Part shown: one piece after another, positions 1-8,199 of the stretch
Numbering within the stretch: position 1 is the stretch's first letter
Layout: each line of letters opens with the position of its first letter
From: an uncultured bacterium
Lineage (GTDB): Bacteria > Margulisbacteria > Marinamargulisbacteria > SXXA01
Direction of reading: 5' to 3'
DNA length: 64,000 nucleotides
Assembly (NCBI GenBank): GCA_903864835.1
Contig: CAIPHK010000028.1
Span: 1-64,000 of the forward strand
Position numbers and translations under genes: made by a program
Notes under the pieces: generated by a model
What the model was told of the DNA's origin: nothing
Databases searched by the model: none
The model's input: the letters and a program-made list of their open reading frames with translations, nothing else

Positions 1-146
1 AGACTAAACCCTTCGGGCGGCTTTCAGCCGGTCTGGACACTGACCCTCCCTTCCGTTTTTAACCAAATATGGGTTTTTGCGTAAAACCCAATTTTACAGA
101 AAAATTGAAGCACAACTTCCAATTTCATTTTAAATAGTTGTTTAAA
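1..146. other. Left-edge non-coding stretch with hairpin
   Basis: No gene is visible here. A hairpin with 8-bp arms (TGGGTTTT at 70-77, AAAACCCA at 83-90) is followed by ATTTTA, so it could terminate a plus-strand gene lying left of the window. A shorter palindrome, CGGCT-TTC-AGCCG, lies near 19-31. No clear Shine-Dalgarno sequence precedes the gene that follows. Confidence 0.35.
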
Positions 147-1127
147 ATGAAAATTCGAAACAAAAGTTGGGAAATTCCCGTGATTGCCACGTTACCACCC
201 ATTACCACTAAAAATCCGGTGAAATCAATAAAAAAAGATCCCAATTTTCAAACACTCGATATTCAGCTCCCTCCCGACGAAAAACTCCCATTGCGTCAAT
301 TTGCGAGCGTATCCGGGGACATAACCATGAATGGGTATAAATTGGGGAATGGAGCACGGGGACGGGTTAAAGTACTACAATGTGTTGTGAGCAAACAATT
401 TTTTGCTGTCAAAATTTTTGACCTCGAAAATTATGGTCAAATTAAAACAGACGACGATGAGGGCCCAGACTCTAAAGCCGTGATCGACACCGCCCTAAGC
501 GAGTTTAGAATTCGGAAAATACTAGACCCCCACAATGTGCATTGGTTTGAGAGAAAAACAGACTCGCTTCACAAATTGTACCTGATCGAGCCACTGATGG
601 TTGGACCTGAATTATTGAGCGTTCTCCCCAGCATCACCCCCGATCAGAAACCGGCCTACGCTATCGCACTTGTAGAGGCCGTAGCACAGTTTCATCACGC
701 TGGTTTTGCCCATTGCAACCTAAAGCTTCAAAACGTCATTGTCCTTCGAGTATCTGGAGATGACGGCTGTTCAAGTGGACTTCCGGTTCGCATGAGGTTA
801 ATCGATTTTTTCATGGCCCAACCGTTGACGCATACTGAATTAGGGATCGGACCCGAGTCGACGGATATTTTTTCACTAGGAATCATCTTGTACGAAATAT
901 TTACAGGGCGCCAAGGAACGGCTGAGTCCGTTCGTCACGAAAACCAGCCAATTCAGATCTTCGACGGTAAGACCGAAATGGCCAATCTGGGATGGCTACC
1001 CAGCGACGACATTGATCCGGCCATCCAGGCGATGATCAACGCCATGGTGTCGTTTCTCCCATCAAGTCGTCCGACGCTGGACAAGGTGTCAGCGGCGTTG
1101 TCGGGAGCCAGTGCACCCGATCGGTGA
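147..1127 (+). CDS. Ser/Thr protein kinase-like protein, probable pseudokinase
   Basis: The protein has about 326 residues and a eukaryotic-type kinase fold. The first 60 residues are an unassigned lead. A glycine loop (LGNGARGRV) and the ATP-anchoring lysine (FAVKIF, about residue 89) follow, with a candidate helix-C glutamate in ALSEFRI. The catalytic loop reads HCNLKLQN where active kinases have HRDLKxxN, so the catalytic Asp is Asn (about residue 191). The DFG motif reads DFF. The F-helix signature (STDIFSLGIILYEIFTG) and a late SSRPT match the family. No transmembrane segment or signal peptide is seen. ATG 147 was preferred to the upstream TTG at 138. The 3' end overlaps the end of the convergent PhzF remnant. 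The kinase fold is clear; loss of catalysis is inferred from the Asn and the altered DFG. Confidence 0.8.
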   Translation: MKIRNKSWEIPVIATLPPITTKNPVKSIKKDPNFQTLDIQLPPDEKLPLRQFASVSGDITMNGYKLGNGARGRVKVLQCVVSKQFFAVKIFDLENYGQIKTDDDEGPDSKAVIDTALSEFRIRKILDPHNVHWFERKTDSLHKLYLIEPLMVGPELLSVLPSITPDQKPAYAIALVEAVAQFHHAGFAHCNLKLQNVIVLRVSGDDGCSSGLPVRMRLIDFFMAQPLTHTELGIGPESTDIFSLGIILYEIFTGRQGTAESVRHENQPIQIFDGKTEMANLGWLPSDDIDPAIQAMINAMVSFLPSSRPTLDKVSAALSGASAPDR

Positions 1128-1878
1128 TAACTCAGTCCGCCACAGTAGAGGTACCACCACCCCCGACCCAGCCACCTGAACTTTAGCCAATACCCCATTT
1201 TTAATATGAAGGCTTACCTCGACGATCCCAGGCTTTCCCATCGCTTCACCTTGCAACGCACGATACAAAACAAGCCCATTGCCAGTATCCGACTTGAGTA
1301 CCCCATGGTGATATAAATACACCCCCGCCGGACCGTTTGCGTTGCCGGTTACCGGATCTTCGTTGATCCCGATCGCCGGAGCAAACATTCGGCCCGACAC
1401 AAATGTCCCCGGGTCGGAAGAATCCATGGTAAATACGTAATAACCGTTACATCCGATGGCCTCAGTAATCTGAAGCAATCCGTCAAAATCAGGCGTAATC
1501 GAATTTAAAACGGATCGACATTTGATAATCTCCGTCCCCTCGAACAATATCCACCGGCAAAATTCCTGCTCCGGTTTTGACCATCACCGTTGAACTGGGC
1601 AATTCATCCGTCACCGCACGCAAATAGTGGGTCGCGATCGTGGCATGCCCGCAAATCGGAACTTCCCTAGTCGGTGTAAAATACCGAACTTCCATATCGG
1701 GATCCGCTCCCGATGGGGGCAAAACAAACGCCGTCTCGGATACATTTACCTCATGGGCAATGGACTGCATTTGTGCAACGGTGAGGCCGTCTGCATTTAA
1801 AACAACACCGGCACGGTTCCCCATACCCGGAATTTTTGTAAATGCATCGACAAGACAAACCACAACCGTTTTATTCAT
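1089..1878 (-). pseudogene. PhzF-family isomerase, broken by internal deletion and frameshift
   Basis: Two overlapping minus-strand frames carry the two halves of a PhzF-like (DapF-fold) protein. The N-terminal half (1878 to about 1525) has the family features NRAGVVL, SETAFV, VRYFTP and PICGHATIA. The C-terminal half (about 1530 to 1089) has NGYYVF, GRMFAPAIGI and EDPVTGNANGPAG. In relatives about 45-50 residues separate the segment ending near DYQMS from the SRxVLNSI segment. Here the two are almost adjacent and in different frames, so roughly 140-150 bp have been lost with a frame change. A single-base sequencing error would not explain this. The product would not fold as one enzyme. Substrates of this family are varied and none is inferred here. 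Confidence 0.82.
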
Positions 1879-2004
1879 AGTCTGTATCCATGAATTATCA
1901 CTCGGCTTAAGTGGGAGTCAATAAATATAGAAACCAAACCATGCGAACCCAGCATTTCTGGATTGCGCAGGACCCTGGAACCATTTATAATTTTTGACCT
2001 TAAA

Positions 2005-2529
2005 ATGAGCATAGCCAAACGATTTGCCATCGTCATTTTCTTAACTTTTACAACCGGAATCCTGGCCATCGGTCTCCTCGGACACTTCAGCACTGTTACG
2101 TATACTGCATCCAAAGCCGCTCGGTATGCGGGTACCCCCGAACAAATTCTAGGCTACCTTACCCAACCCGAAGAACGTCCCTCCAAACATGGGGAAGTCA
2201 AAAAGGTGGAAGTACTAGATCTTGGCAAAGACGGCAAAAAGAGATGGCGCCAAACCACCGCGAACGGCGCACGCATTGAATACCAAATTGTGTCAGAAAA
2301 TGCCCATCAATCCCTATCAATCAATGTCAAATCAGCCTCATTTGGAATGACGGCGAACTGGAATTATATTTTATCGTCCGTCACTGACAACGTTACCGAA
2401 GTCAATATTCAAGAAACATTAACAGTTAAAAACGAATGGGTCCGTGGACTCATGGTACTCACCGGACGAGATTCCCAACTCAAGCAAGAACACCGTCACC
2501 TCGCCGAGGGCTTTGAATTTAGCAATTAG
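2005..2529 (+). CDS. Membrane-anchored SRPBCC/START-like protein
   Basis: The product has 174 residues counting from ATG 2005; an in-frame TTG at 1963 would add 14 residues. One hydrophobic segment near the N-terminus (about residues 5-28, FAIVIFLTFTTGILAIG) is an uncleaved anchor or signal. The rest alternates short beta strands in the manner of polyketide-cyclase/SRPBCC ligand-binding domains. The order is a 'GTPEQILGYLTQPEERP' segment, several strands, and a C-terminal helix (LKQEHRHLAEGFEF). This assignment rests on overall pattern and not on a diagnostic motif. The gene stands alone between the PhzF remnant and a convergent HMA-like gene, and its partner is unknown. Confidence 0.5.
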   Translation: MSIAKRFAIVIFLTFTTGILAIGLLGHFSTVTYTASKAARYAGTPEQILGYLTQPEERPSKHGEVKKVEVLDLGKDGKKRWRQTTANGARIEYQIVSENAHQSLSINVKSASFGMTANWNYILSSVTDNVTEVNIQETLTVKNEWVRGLMVLTGRDSQLKQEHRHLAEGFEFSN

Positions 2530-2703
2530 CTCTCGGGATCGATCTAATACGGGCTATTTATCGATCTGGGCCCAGTTGGAATATTTTATTTGCTCTGAAA
2601 CAGAGCGCCACCGCGGAGACGGTGGTCGAGGTGGAGTTACACTCGATCGAGATGCCCAAAATACCTACGAAAACAAGCCCCCCAGCGCCTGCGGCCAAGC
2701 GGA

Positions 2704-2760
2704 GCCGAATTTACTTCGGCGAAGCGAGTTTCATCTTTGCGCAGCAAAGTGAAACAAATC
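2704..2760 (+). repeat. Two-hairpin dispersed repeat, copy 1
   Basis: Hairpin 1 is GCCGAA/TTCGGC (2704-2720). After GAAGCGA comes hairpin 2, GTTTCATCTTTGC (2728-2740), GCA, GCAAAGTGAAAC (2744-2755), with a bulged T in its 5' arm. AAATC follows. The same arrangement, with different loop sequence and the same bulge, occurs on the minus strand at 14874-14942. It lies between two convergent genes. Confidence 0.6.
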
Positions 2761-2786
2761 TAATTGAAAGTGAAACAAATCTAATT
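2747..2786. repeat. Tandem 19-bp repeat, two copies, 21-bp period
   Basis: The unit AAGTGAAACAAATCTAATT occurs at 2747-2765 and again at 2768-2786. The first copy contains the 3' arm and tail of the two-hairpin repeat. The second copy reaches into the 3' end of the HMA-like gene and supplies its TAG stop codon. A local duplication of the end of the repeat is the simplest explanation. Confidence 0.8.
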
Positions 2787-3116
2787 AAAGCGGATGACGT
2801 AGTTCGACACCTTCAGTTGATTTTCGGTGGCAACAGTGGCGGAATAGCCATTTTTCCGAAGGGTCTCGATAACATCCGACATCGTCACTTGTTTAGGATT
2901 GTAGGTGATCTTCACCGAATGCGCCTCAACATTGGGTTCAATACGCTTAATTCCAGCAATTTTAATTAATTTTCCACTCAACCCTTTAATATCCGATGTC
3001 GTTACATAGCCAGACAAAACAAACCCAGTCGACACCACGTTGGATTTAGCCGCAGTAGCAAACACAGAACCGGTACACATCATCACACTGAGCAATAACC
3101 CCATTATTCGCTTCAT
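2781..3116 (-). CDS. Exported HMA-like protein without the CxxC motif
   Basis: The start is ATG 3116, preceded by GGAGG at good spacing, which gives 111 residues. A signal peptide (MKRIMGLLLSVMMCTGSVFA) is followed by a ferredoxin-like domain of about 70 residues resembling heavy-metal-associated domains. The pattern is strand, helix with IAGIKRIEPN, strand SVKITYNPKQ, then VIETLRKNGYSA. Family members bind metal with GMxCxxC in the first loop; here that loop reads GYVTTSDIKG and has no cysteine. The protein may therefore be a periplasmic module that binds something else or acts structurally. The fold assignment is fairly strong from the NPKQVT...I...GY pattern. The gene is monocistronic. Confidence 0.65.
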   Translation of the reverse strand: MKRIMGLLLSVMMCTGSVFATAAKSNVVSTGFVLSGYVTTSDIKGLSGKLIKIAGIKRIEPNVEAHSVKITYNPKQVTMSDVIETLRKNGYSATVATENQLKVSNYVIRFN

Positions 3117-3294
3117 ATCCGCCTCCATTTGGTCCCTATTCTCGCCGAGATCTTATCTGGTAAAGTGTCCCATTATCTTCTCAGCCGACACTCGCGAGTG
3201 TACTTCGTTTCCCTCAATTTAAGAAGATTGTTTCAAGAATACCCACTCCCTCGAGAAAACGGAGTGTCGTATTGCCAACAATTGAGGGGATTTT

Positions 3295-5589
3295 ATGAGC
3301 CGTTTGAGTCTGTATTGTGCCATTGGGCTATGTTTTGGATGTGCGGTTGCCTTGGGGGTGGTCCCCATATTTTGGGGAGTGGGGTTATCGATCCTTTTGT
3401 CGGTGTTGATGGCCCCCCGTCACTTTCACATTGCAATTTTGAGTACGGTTATTGCCTTTTCGTTGGGGATGATACGTACCGGCATTCTCCCGGATACTCA
3501 TGATTTTCGGCTACAAGATGTCCAAACCGTCAGAATCGACGACTTTCCTGACTCATCCGGGACATCATTCTACGCCCATGGCAGAACCTCCCCTGGGAAT
3601 CACCACGTCATTTTAAAATTTAACGCGCAGCCTCCGACTTACGGAGATGTGATTCAAATTCATGGCCATATAAGGCCCCCCACTCCACCGACGAATCCCG
3701 GACAGCCTGATATCGCTAGGAACCTCGCCACCCGACGGATTTCAGGAATTATTACCGTGGATCAGTACCAGGCCGTCGGAAAGACATTCCGAAATCCGAT
3801 TAAAGTAATCGCCAATCGGTTAAGAAGCCATGTGGTCAGACAAGTGCAAACCCTACTGCCTCCACCGTATGGGGATTTACTCATCGCTCTCACACTCGGC
3901 GACTCAGGAACCGCTATTCCAGAAGCACTTACCACTGCCTATCGAACTGCGGGGCTCACTCACCTACTCGTCGTTTCAGGGTCCCAGGTATCACTCATCA
4001 TTGGAATCGGAACCGCCATTGTTGCAATGATATCGCTCCCGATTCTCCCCAAAACCATGATCCTCACGCTGCTCAATCTGTTTTTTTATTGTTTATGTGG
4101 GGGTGGCGCATCCATTTTGAGGGCGGTAATCATGAGCGAAATTTCACTATTTACCCAAGCAATCGATAACAAAACCACCCCACTCCACTTGATTGCGTGT
4201 AGTGTCCTTATCTTTTTAATGATTGATCCGACCTTGGTTTCAAATGTCGGTGCTCACCTTTCATTTTTGGCAACCGCCGCTCTGATCTGGGGCGTCCCGA
4301 CTATTGTGGCGGCGTTGCCCGCTCAATGGCCCGAAAAATTTCGACAGGTTATTGCGATGAGCTTGGCTCCATTTTTAGCCACATTACCTATTTTATGGAG
4401 CCAATTTCAGTCCGTGTCACTCATTAGTTTAATCGCGAATGGGGTGGTCACCCCGCTGATTGAAGCAGTGGTGGTCGTTGGAATAGTCGCAGAAGGGATC
4501 ACGGCTATCGTCCCTAGCGTCGGACAATGGGGCTTGTCGTTTTGCCACGGACTCATGATCATTATCAACTGGATCGCAACAAATGCGGCACTGGCGCCGT
4601 TTGCAACACTCCATTTGGCCCAACCTCCGATCATCGTCGTTGTGGGGCTTATGTTTGCGATTGCGGCCACCTTGATACCGGACCTCTTACCGATCCCCAT
4701 GGTCAAGACCGCGGTGATACTCGGTTGTATTGGGATTTCATTGGGATACGTCGGCACTACGGCTACAGTTACCCCACCGCTGCGAATCGTTTTTATCGAT
4801 GTCGACCAAGGGGATAGCACGTTAATTATGACCCCGAAGGGAAAAACAATTTTAATCGATGCCGGAAATTATATTGTAAGCCGACGCACGGGAAGACCGG
4901 TATTTGATGCGGGCCGCGAGCGGGTATTACCCGTCTTAAATTATTACGGAATCGACCATTTGGATTGGGTGATTGTTACCCACTTTGATCAAGATCATAT
5001 TGGAGGGATTCCAAGTGTTATTGATAAAGTCCCCGTCACCATCTTATTTACCAATGGACGAGATGTCCTCCATCCCCAATGGCATTTTCCAGAAAAGGCC
5101 CTCAAAGAAAGCCCCGATGACCACATTATTGAGGTAGAACCGGGGGTTACAATTCACCTACTCAACCTCAAAACGGATCAACTGGAAAAAGAAAATGACC
5201 ACTCGATTGTCACGCTTATCCGCTTTGGACAGTTCAGTGCAATTTTTACTGGTGATTTGGAAGAGATCGGTGAAACGATTTTGGCGGATGCCTATGGGAG
5301 TGGGCTTGAAGTGGATCTATTTAAGTTAGGCCATCATGGGAGCAAAACGTCCTCATCCGAGTATTTTTTGGACTGTGTTCAGCCTAAAATAGGGGTCATT
5401 AGCGCGGGATTACATAATAAATATGGCCATCCCAATCCGGGGGTATTGACTCGGATTCACCAGCATGGAATTCAGGATTGGGGCACCTATGATCATGGTG
5501 CAATTATTGTAGAATCAAACGGAAACGAAGCATGGATTAGAGGGTGGAAGGACCCAACATCACAGCCATTCATGATTCATGAGATTTAA
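3295..5589 (+). CDS. comEC: ComEC/Rec2 DNA-uptake channel
   Basis: This 764-residue protein is the full-length inner-membrane channel that carries single-stranded DNA into the cytoplasm during natural transformation. Two or three N-terminal membrane spans are followed by a soluble OB-like segment (about residues 85-155). Next comes the multi-span competence domain, with the characteristic AGLTHLLVVSGSQVSLI near residue 225. The C-terminus, from about residue 498, is a metallo-beta-lactamase-like domain with DVDQGDSTLI, HFDQDHIGG (about residue 563), FTGDLE and LGHHGSKTSSS (about residue 680). ATG 3295 has AGGGGA upstream. The metal ligands are intact, so the nuclease-like domain could be active. 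No comEA is adjacent. ComF and a TfoX-domain protein are encoded about 12 kb away. Confidence 0.95.
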   Translation: MSRLSLYCAIGLCFGCAVALGVVPIFWGVGLSILLSVLMAPRHFHIAILSTVIAFSLGMIRTGILPDTHDFRLQDVQTVRIDDFPDSSGTSFYAHGRTSPGNHHVILKFNAQPPTYGDVIQIHGHIRPPTPPTNPGQPDIARNLATRRISGIITVDQYQAVGKTFRNPIKVIANRLRSHVVRQVQTLLPPPYGDLLIALTLGDSGTAIPEALTTAYRTAGLTHLLVVSGSQVSLIIGIGTAIVAMISLPILPKTMILTLLNLFFYCLCGGGASILRAVIMSEISLFTQAIDNKTTPLHLIACSVLIFLMIDPTLVSNVGAHLSFLATAALIWGVPTIVAALPAQWPEKFRQVIAMSLAPFLATLPILWSQFQSVSLISLIANGVVTPLIEAVVVVGIVAEGITAIVPSVGQWGLSFCHGLMIIINWIATNAALAPFATLHLAQPPIIVVVGLMFAIAATLIPDLLPIPMVKTAVILGCIGISLGYVGTTATVTPPLRIVFIDVDQGDSTLIMTPKGKTILIDAGNYIVSRRTGRPVFDAGRERVLPVLNYYGIDHLDWVIVTHFDQDHIGGIPSVIDKVPVTILFTNGRDVLHPQWHFPEKALKESPDDHIIEVEPGVTIHLLNLKTDQLEKENDHSIVTLIRFGQFSAIFTGDLEEIGETILADAYGSGLEVDLFKLGHHGSKTSSSEYFLDCVQPKIGVISAGLHNKYGHPNPGVLTRIHQHGIQDWGTYDHGAIIVESNGNEAWIRGWKDPTSQPFMIHEI

Positions 5590-5618
5590 CCGACACCCCC
5601 TGGCCGCCCCTGCCCCAT

Positions 5619-6449
5619 CTACGCAGTTCCTTCCTGGGGATTGTGCGGATCATGGCCAAAATGGAGGGTCTCGCGGTTAACGGACTGAATCATCATCGGG
5701 TCGGTATCCATCAATGATCCAACGCCCTCATTTGGATGGGGACCGAATACCATCGGAAACGGTGGCATTTGCAGGCCAATCGGACCAATGGTGGTTTGTA
5801 GGGTCATCAACATGGCGGCATAGTTTTGATTAATAGCCGCGAAAGCCCCCAACTGCTCATGCGTTGAGTCAACACCTTGTAGATTGCCAATTTCCGCGTG
5901 TAATTGGATTTGAAGTTCTGCGGCGTCCGTCAGCTCAGTCTCAATAAAAGACGTATCTGAAAATATCGAAAAAGGATCAAGCGTCGGTGCACCGATTGGC
6001 GTTGAGGATAGTGGGGAAACAAATGAGTTTGGGTCTGGAACAGGAAGCGGAGGCTCTTCACCTATCGAGGAAATAGGTTGGGGATCCTCGACGGGAGTGT
6101 TCGCAAAAAGACCGTGGATCGACAAGTCCAACGCACCGAGTGCAAATTGGTGGTTTGAAAATTGATACCCAATAATTTGCCCAATTCTCAGCCGTGCCGA
6201 AATGATCGACAGGAATTCTTGTTCTTGAGCGGGTGTAATCAGACCGGCAGCGGCTGTTTTATTTACGGCGAGCGCCAAAACGTGGAATTTGCCAATGGCG
6301 AGGTCTGATGGGGCATTAGACATTCCCTGCAAATAGTGATCCAAAATAGCCTGAAACTGTACGCCCGTCGCAGCGGGAGGAGTCATAGGCGCTGGGGATA
6401 CAATAGTGATCGGGGTAACCGGTATCGGAGGGTTGGAGGGGATATTCAT
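5619..6449 (-). CDS. Hypothetical proline-rich protein
   Basis: I do not recognise this 276-residue protein. The first 28 residues are rich in Pro and Thr. A helical region (about 30-115) follows, then a second Pro/Ser-rich linker (about 118-165), another helical stretch with many Gln and Leu, and an acidic, Met/Pro-rich tail. No signal peptide, membrane span or catalytic motif is seen. It is convergent with comEC and divergent from the DUF2239 gene, so it forms its own unit. No strong Shine-Dalgarno precedes ATG 6449. The long open frame and the biased composition support it being a real gene. Confidence 0.6.
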   Translation of the reverse strand: MNIPSNPPIPVTPITIVSPAPMTPPAATGVQFQAILDHYLQGMSNAPSDLAIGKFHVLALAVNKTAAAGLITPAQEQEFLSIISARLRIGQIIGYQFSNHQFALGALDLSIHGLFANTPVEDPQPISSIGEEPPLPVPDPNSFVSPLSSTPIGAPTLDPFSIFSDTSFIETELTDAAELQIQLHAEIGNLQGVDSTHEQLGAFAAINQNYAAMLMTLQTTIGPIGLQMPPFPMVFGPHPNEGVGSLMDTDPMMIQSVNRETLHFGHDPHNPQEGTA

Positions 6450-6610
6450 GGGTGAATTATAGCAGCTCTCTTATTTTGATGCCGGAGAAATGGACTATTT
6501 TTTGGCCAGGGTTACCTCGATGCGTTTACCCCGGCACACCGATTTATTTTTACCGGTATTTATTTTAACTTTAATATTATCCGGGTTATAAAAAGGGGGA
6601 GGTGAGACAA

Positions 6611-7180
6611 ATGAATACGACCCCTCAATTATTTACGGCATTTGATGGATATCGATTACTGGCCCAAGGTCCACTCGATGACGTGGTGCGCCAGGTTAAA
6701 CGTGCGACGGAGTCCAGTAATACTGTGGAGATCCTTGTTTTTAGTGATTTGACAGGCAAGCAAATGGATTTTGATTTGACTGGATCTGAGAAGGAGGTAC
6801 TCCGACGGTTACATATTTATAGGTCGCCCGATGTTGAGCCGGTGGCGAGTGGGCCAGGACGACCAAGGTTAGGGGTTATGGCACGCGAGGTGTCGCTTTT
6901 ACCGAGGCATTGGGAATGGTTGTCTACCCAGTCTGGGGGGGCATCGGCGACGTTACGGCGATTGGTTGAAGCTGAATAGAAGACTTCCAGCGAGGCGGAT
7001 TCTGCCCGCCAGGCGCAAGAACGGACTCATCAGTTTTTGACGGCAATTGCCGGGAATTTTCCGAGGTATGAAGGGGCCTTGCGGGCGTTGTATGCGGGGG
7101 ATGGGGTTGGGTTTAAGAATTTAATTGGGGATTGGCCTAAGGCCGTGATGGAGTATGCCATCAGGTTGGCGGGGGAATAG
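6611..7180 (+). pseudogene. DUF2239 protein with an in-frame TAG
   Basis: The N-terminal 122 codons (6611-6976) match the DUF2239 family closely: TAFDGYRLLAQGPL, LVFSDLTGKQ, GRPRLGVMAREVSLLPRHWE and GGASATLRRLVE. A TAG at 6977-6979 interrupts the frame. The same frame continues for 66 codons to a second TAG at 7178-7180 and encodes the usual end of the family (RQAQERTHQFLTAIAGNFP, YEGALRALYAGD, DWPKAVMEYAIRLAG). Only one codon is therefore out of place. ATG 6611 was chosen over GTG 6602 because GGGGGAGGTGA sits 5 bases upstream and the family starts there. This could be a point-mutation pseudogene, readthrough, or a sequencing error. The function of the family is unknown. Confidence 0.85.
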
Positions 7181-7398
7181 CCGACGGTATACTGCACCCA
7201 TCGAGATCAATTCCCCCCCTTTTTTTAAAACGAACACACGCCATTGCATGTTTTATTGTATCCTTGATCGTAATCGGGTGCGCAGTGTTCGCGGCAAAAT
7301 TTTTTCCAGAAAATAAAAAAGGCTGGTGGAATTTGATTCTTCGCTAAATTGGCTTCCATATTTTTAATCGATCAACTTTTAGTTACCAGGAGCCTCAT
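7181..7398. other. Intergenic region with a weak open frame
   Basis: No firm gene is present. A plus-strand frame open until the TAA near 7344 encodes one hydrophobic segment (AIACFIVSLIVIGCAVFAA) followed by FFPENKKGWWNLILR. That would suit a small membrane peptide. The frame has no ATG, GTG or TTG before the hydrophobic part, so it may be a remnant. The Shine-Dalgarno CAGGAG of the next gene ends the interval. Confidence 0.3.
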
Positions 7399-7998
7399 AT
7401 GAATCGACTGTTTTTTACTCATCGATCCCCCTACGCCAGAATCGTTCGAATAGTAGCGGATGTTAAGGAAATTCCGCTTGAATTAATCGAAGTCAACTTT
7501 CAAGACAAGCCGGCAGCATTTTTAGCGGCGTCTCCGTTCGGGAGTATCCCGGCATTGATTACCGATAATGCGTCCTATATCGACAGCCATAGCATCGTGC
7601 GATATTTGGAAAATTCCATGCCCACACCTCCCGTTTTTCCGGCTCATACGCATGAATGGGCGTTGCAGGAAAATCGAGTTTGCTTGGCCTATGGAATTAC
7701 AGACCGAGCAGTGACAATCATGAAAGAAAATATGAGGCCAGAAGAACTGAGGTCGGCGAGCCAACTCTCTAAAGTGCGCTCTGAAATTTGTCGCGCGATC
7801 GCCTGGTTTGAGGTTAACATCGAATCAGTACTTCCGTTTCCGATGTTGGATGCGATCGCTTTAGCCACGGCATTGGGATACCTTGAATTTCGACTTCCCG
7901 ATCTGGAATGGAGGGCTACCTCGCCGAGGGTTCAGAAATGGTTTGACGAGATTCAGGGAACAGCGGTCTTTAAGCAGACAGGTCCAACCCCAAGCTAA
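7399..7998 (+). CDS. Glutathione S-transferase family protein
   Basis: The 199-residue length and layout are typical of cytosolic GSTs. A thioredoxin-like N-terminal domain begins LFFTHRSPYARIVRI, in which Ser10 or its neighbours occupy the catalytic position. It continues with FGSIPALITD (the cis-proline loop) and IDSHSIVRYLE (the gamma-glutamyl-binding Ser region). An all-helical C-terminal domain ends LEFRLPDLEW...PRVQKWFDEI. The start is ATG 7399, with CAGGAG 8 bases upstream. The gene is single. Such enzymes conjugate or isomerise electrophilic substrates; the substrate cannot be read from sequence. The protein contains the motifs expected of a functional GST. Confidence 0.88.
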   Translation: MNRLFFTHRSPYARIVRIVADVKEIPLELIEVNFQDKPAAFLAASPFGSIPALITDNASYIDSHSIVRYLENSMPTPPVFPAHTHEWALQENRVCLAYGITDRAVTIMKENMRPEELRSASQLSKVRSEICRAIAWFEVNIESVLPFPMLDAIALATALGYLEFRLPDLEWRATSPRVQKWFDEIQGTAVFKQTGPTPS

Positions 7999-8109
7999 TA
8001 CCCGAAAAGGTTCCTGTTGGAAACGATACCATCATAACCTCGCTTTTCCATTTAATGAAACGGAAGATGTATCCCCCAAAAAAGTCCTTCACTTCGTTCT
8101 GTGTACTTC

Positions 8110-8126
8110 CCGGGGGGGACCCCCGG
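8110..8126. terminator. GC-rich hairpin between convergent genes
   Basis: CCGGGGG (8110-8116) and CCCCCGG (8120-8126) form a 7-bp stem around GGA. It lies in the gap between the GST gene (plus) and a convergent hypothetical gene. No clean T-run follows on either strand, so termination is only suggested. Confidence 0.35.
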
Positions 8127-8199
8127 ATTTATATTCAGCGCTCATTTATGGCACTCACTCAGTTTGGCCTGATTTTGATGTCGGAGGTTGGACGGTTAG

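Noticed and set aside
2444-2969. Two overlapping plus-strand frames (102 and 115 codons)
   Set aside because: They run through the repeat region and antisense to the HMA-like gene. Their composition follows the repeats.
3129-3503. 124-codon plus-strand frame before and inside comEC
   Set aside because: It overlaps the start of comEC in another frame, has no ribosome-binding site and carries no domain pattern.
6602-7180. Genome-wide reassignment of TAG
   Set aside because: Several intact genes here end in TAG at the expected family end, for example rpmB and the small membrane gene at 14521. TAG therefore still works as a stop.
7181-7344. Possible small membrane-protein gene
   Set aside because: The frame is open and has a hydrophobic stretch, but no ATG, GTG or TTG stands before that stretch. 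It is noted as a possible remnant only.
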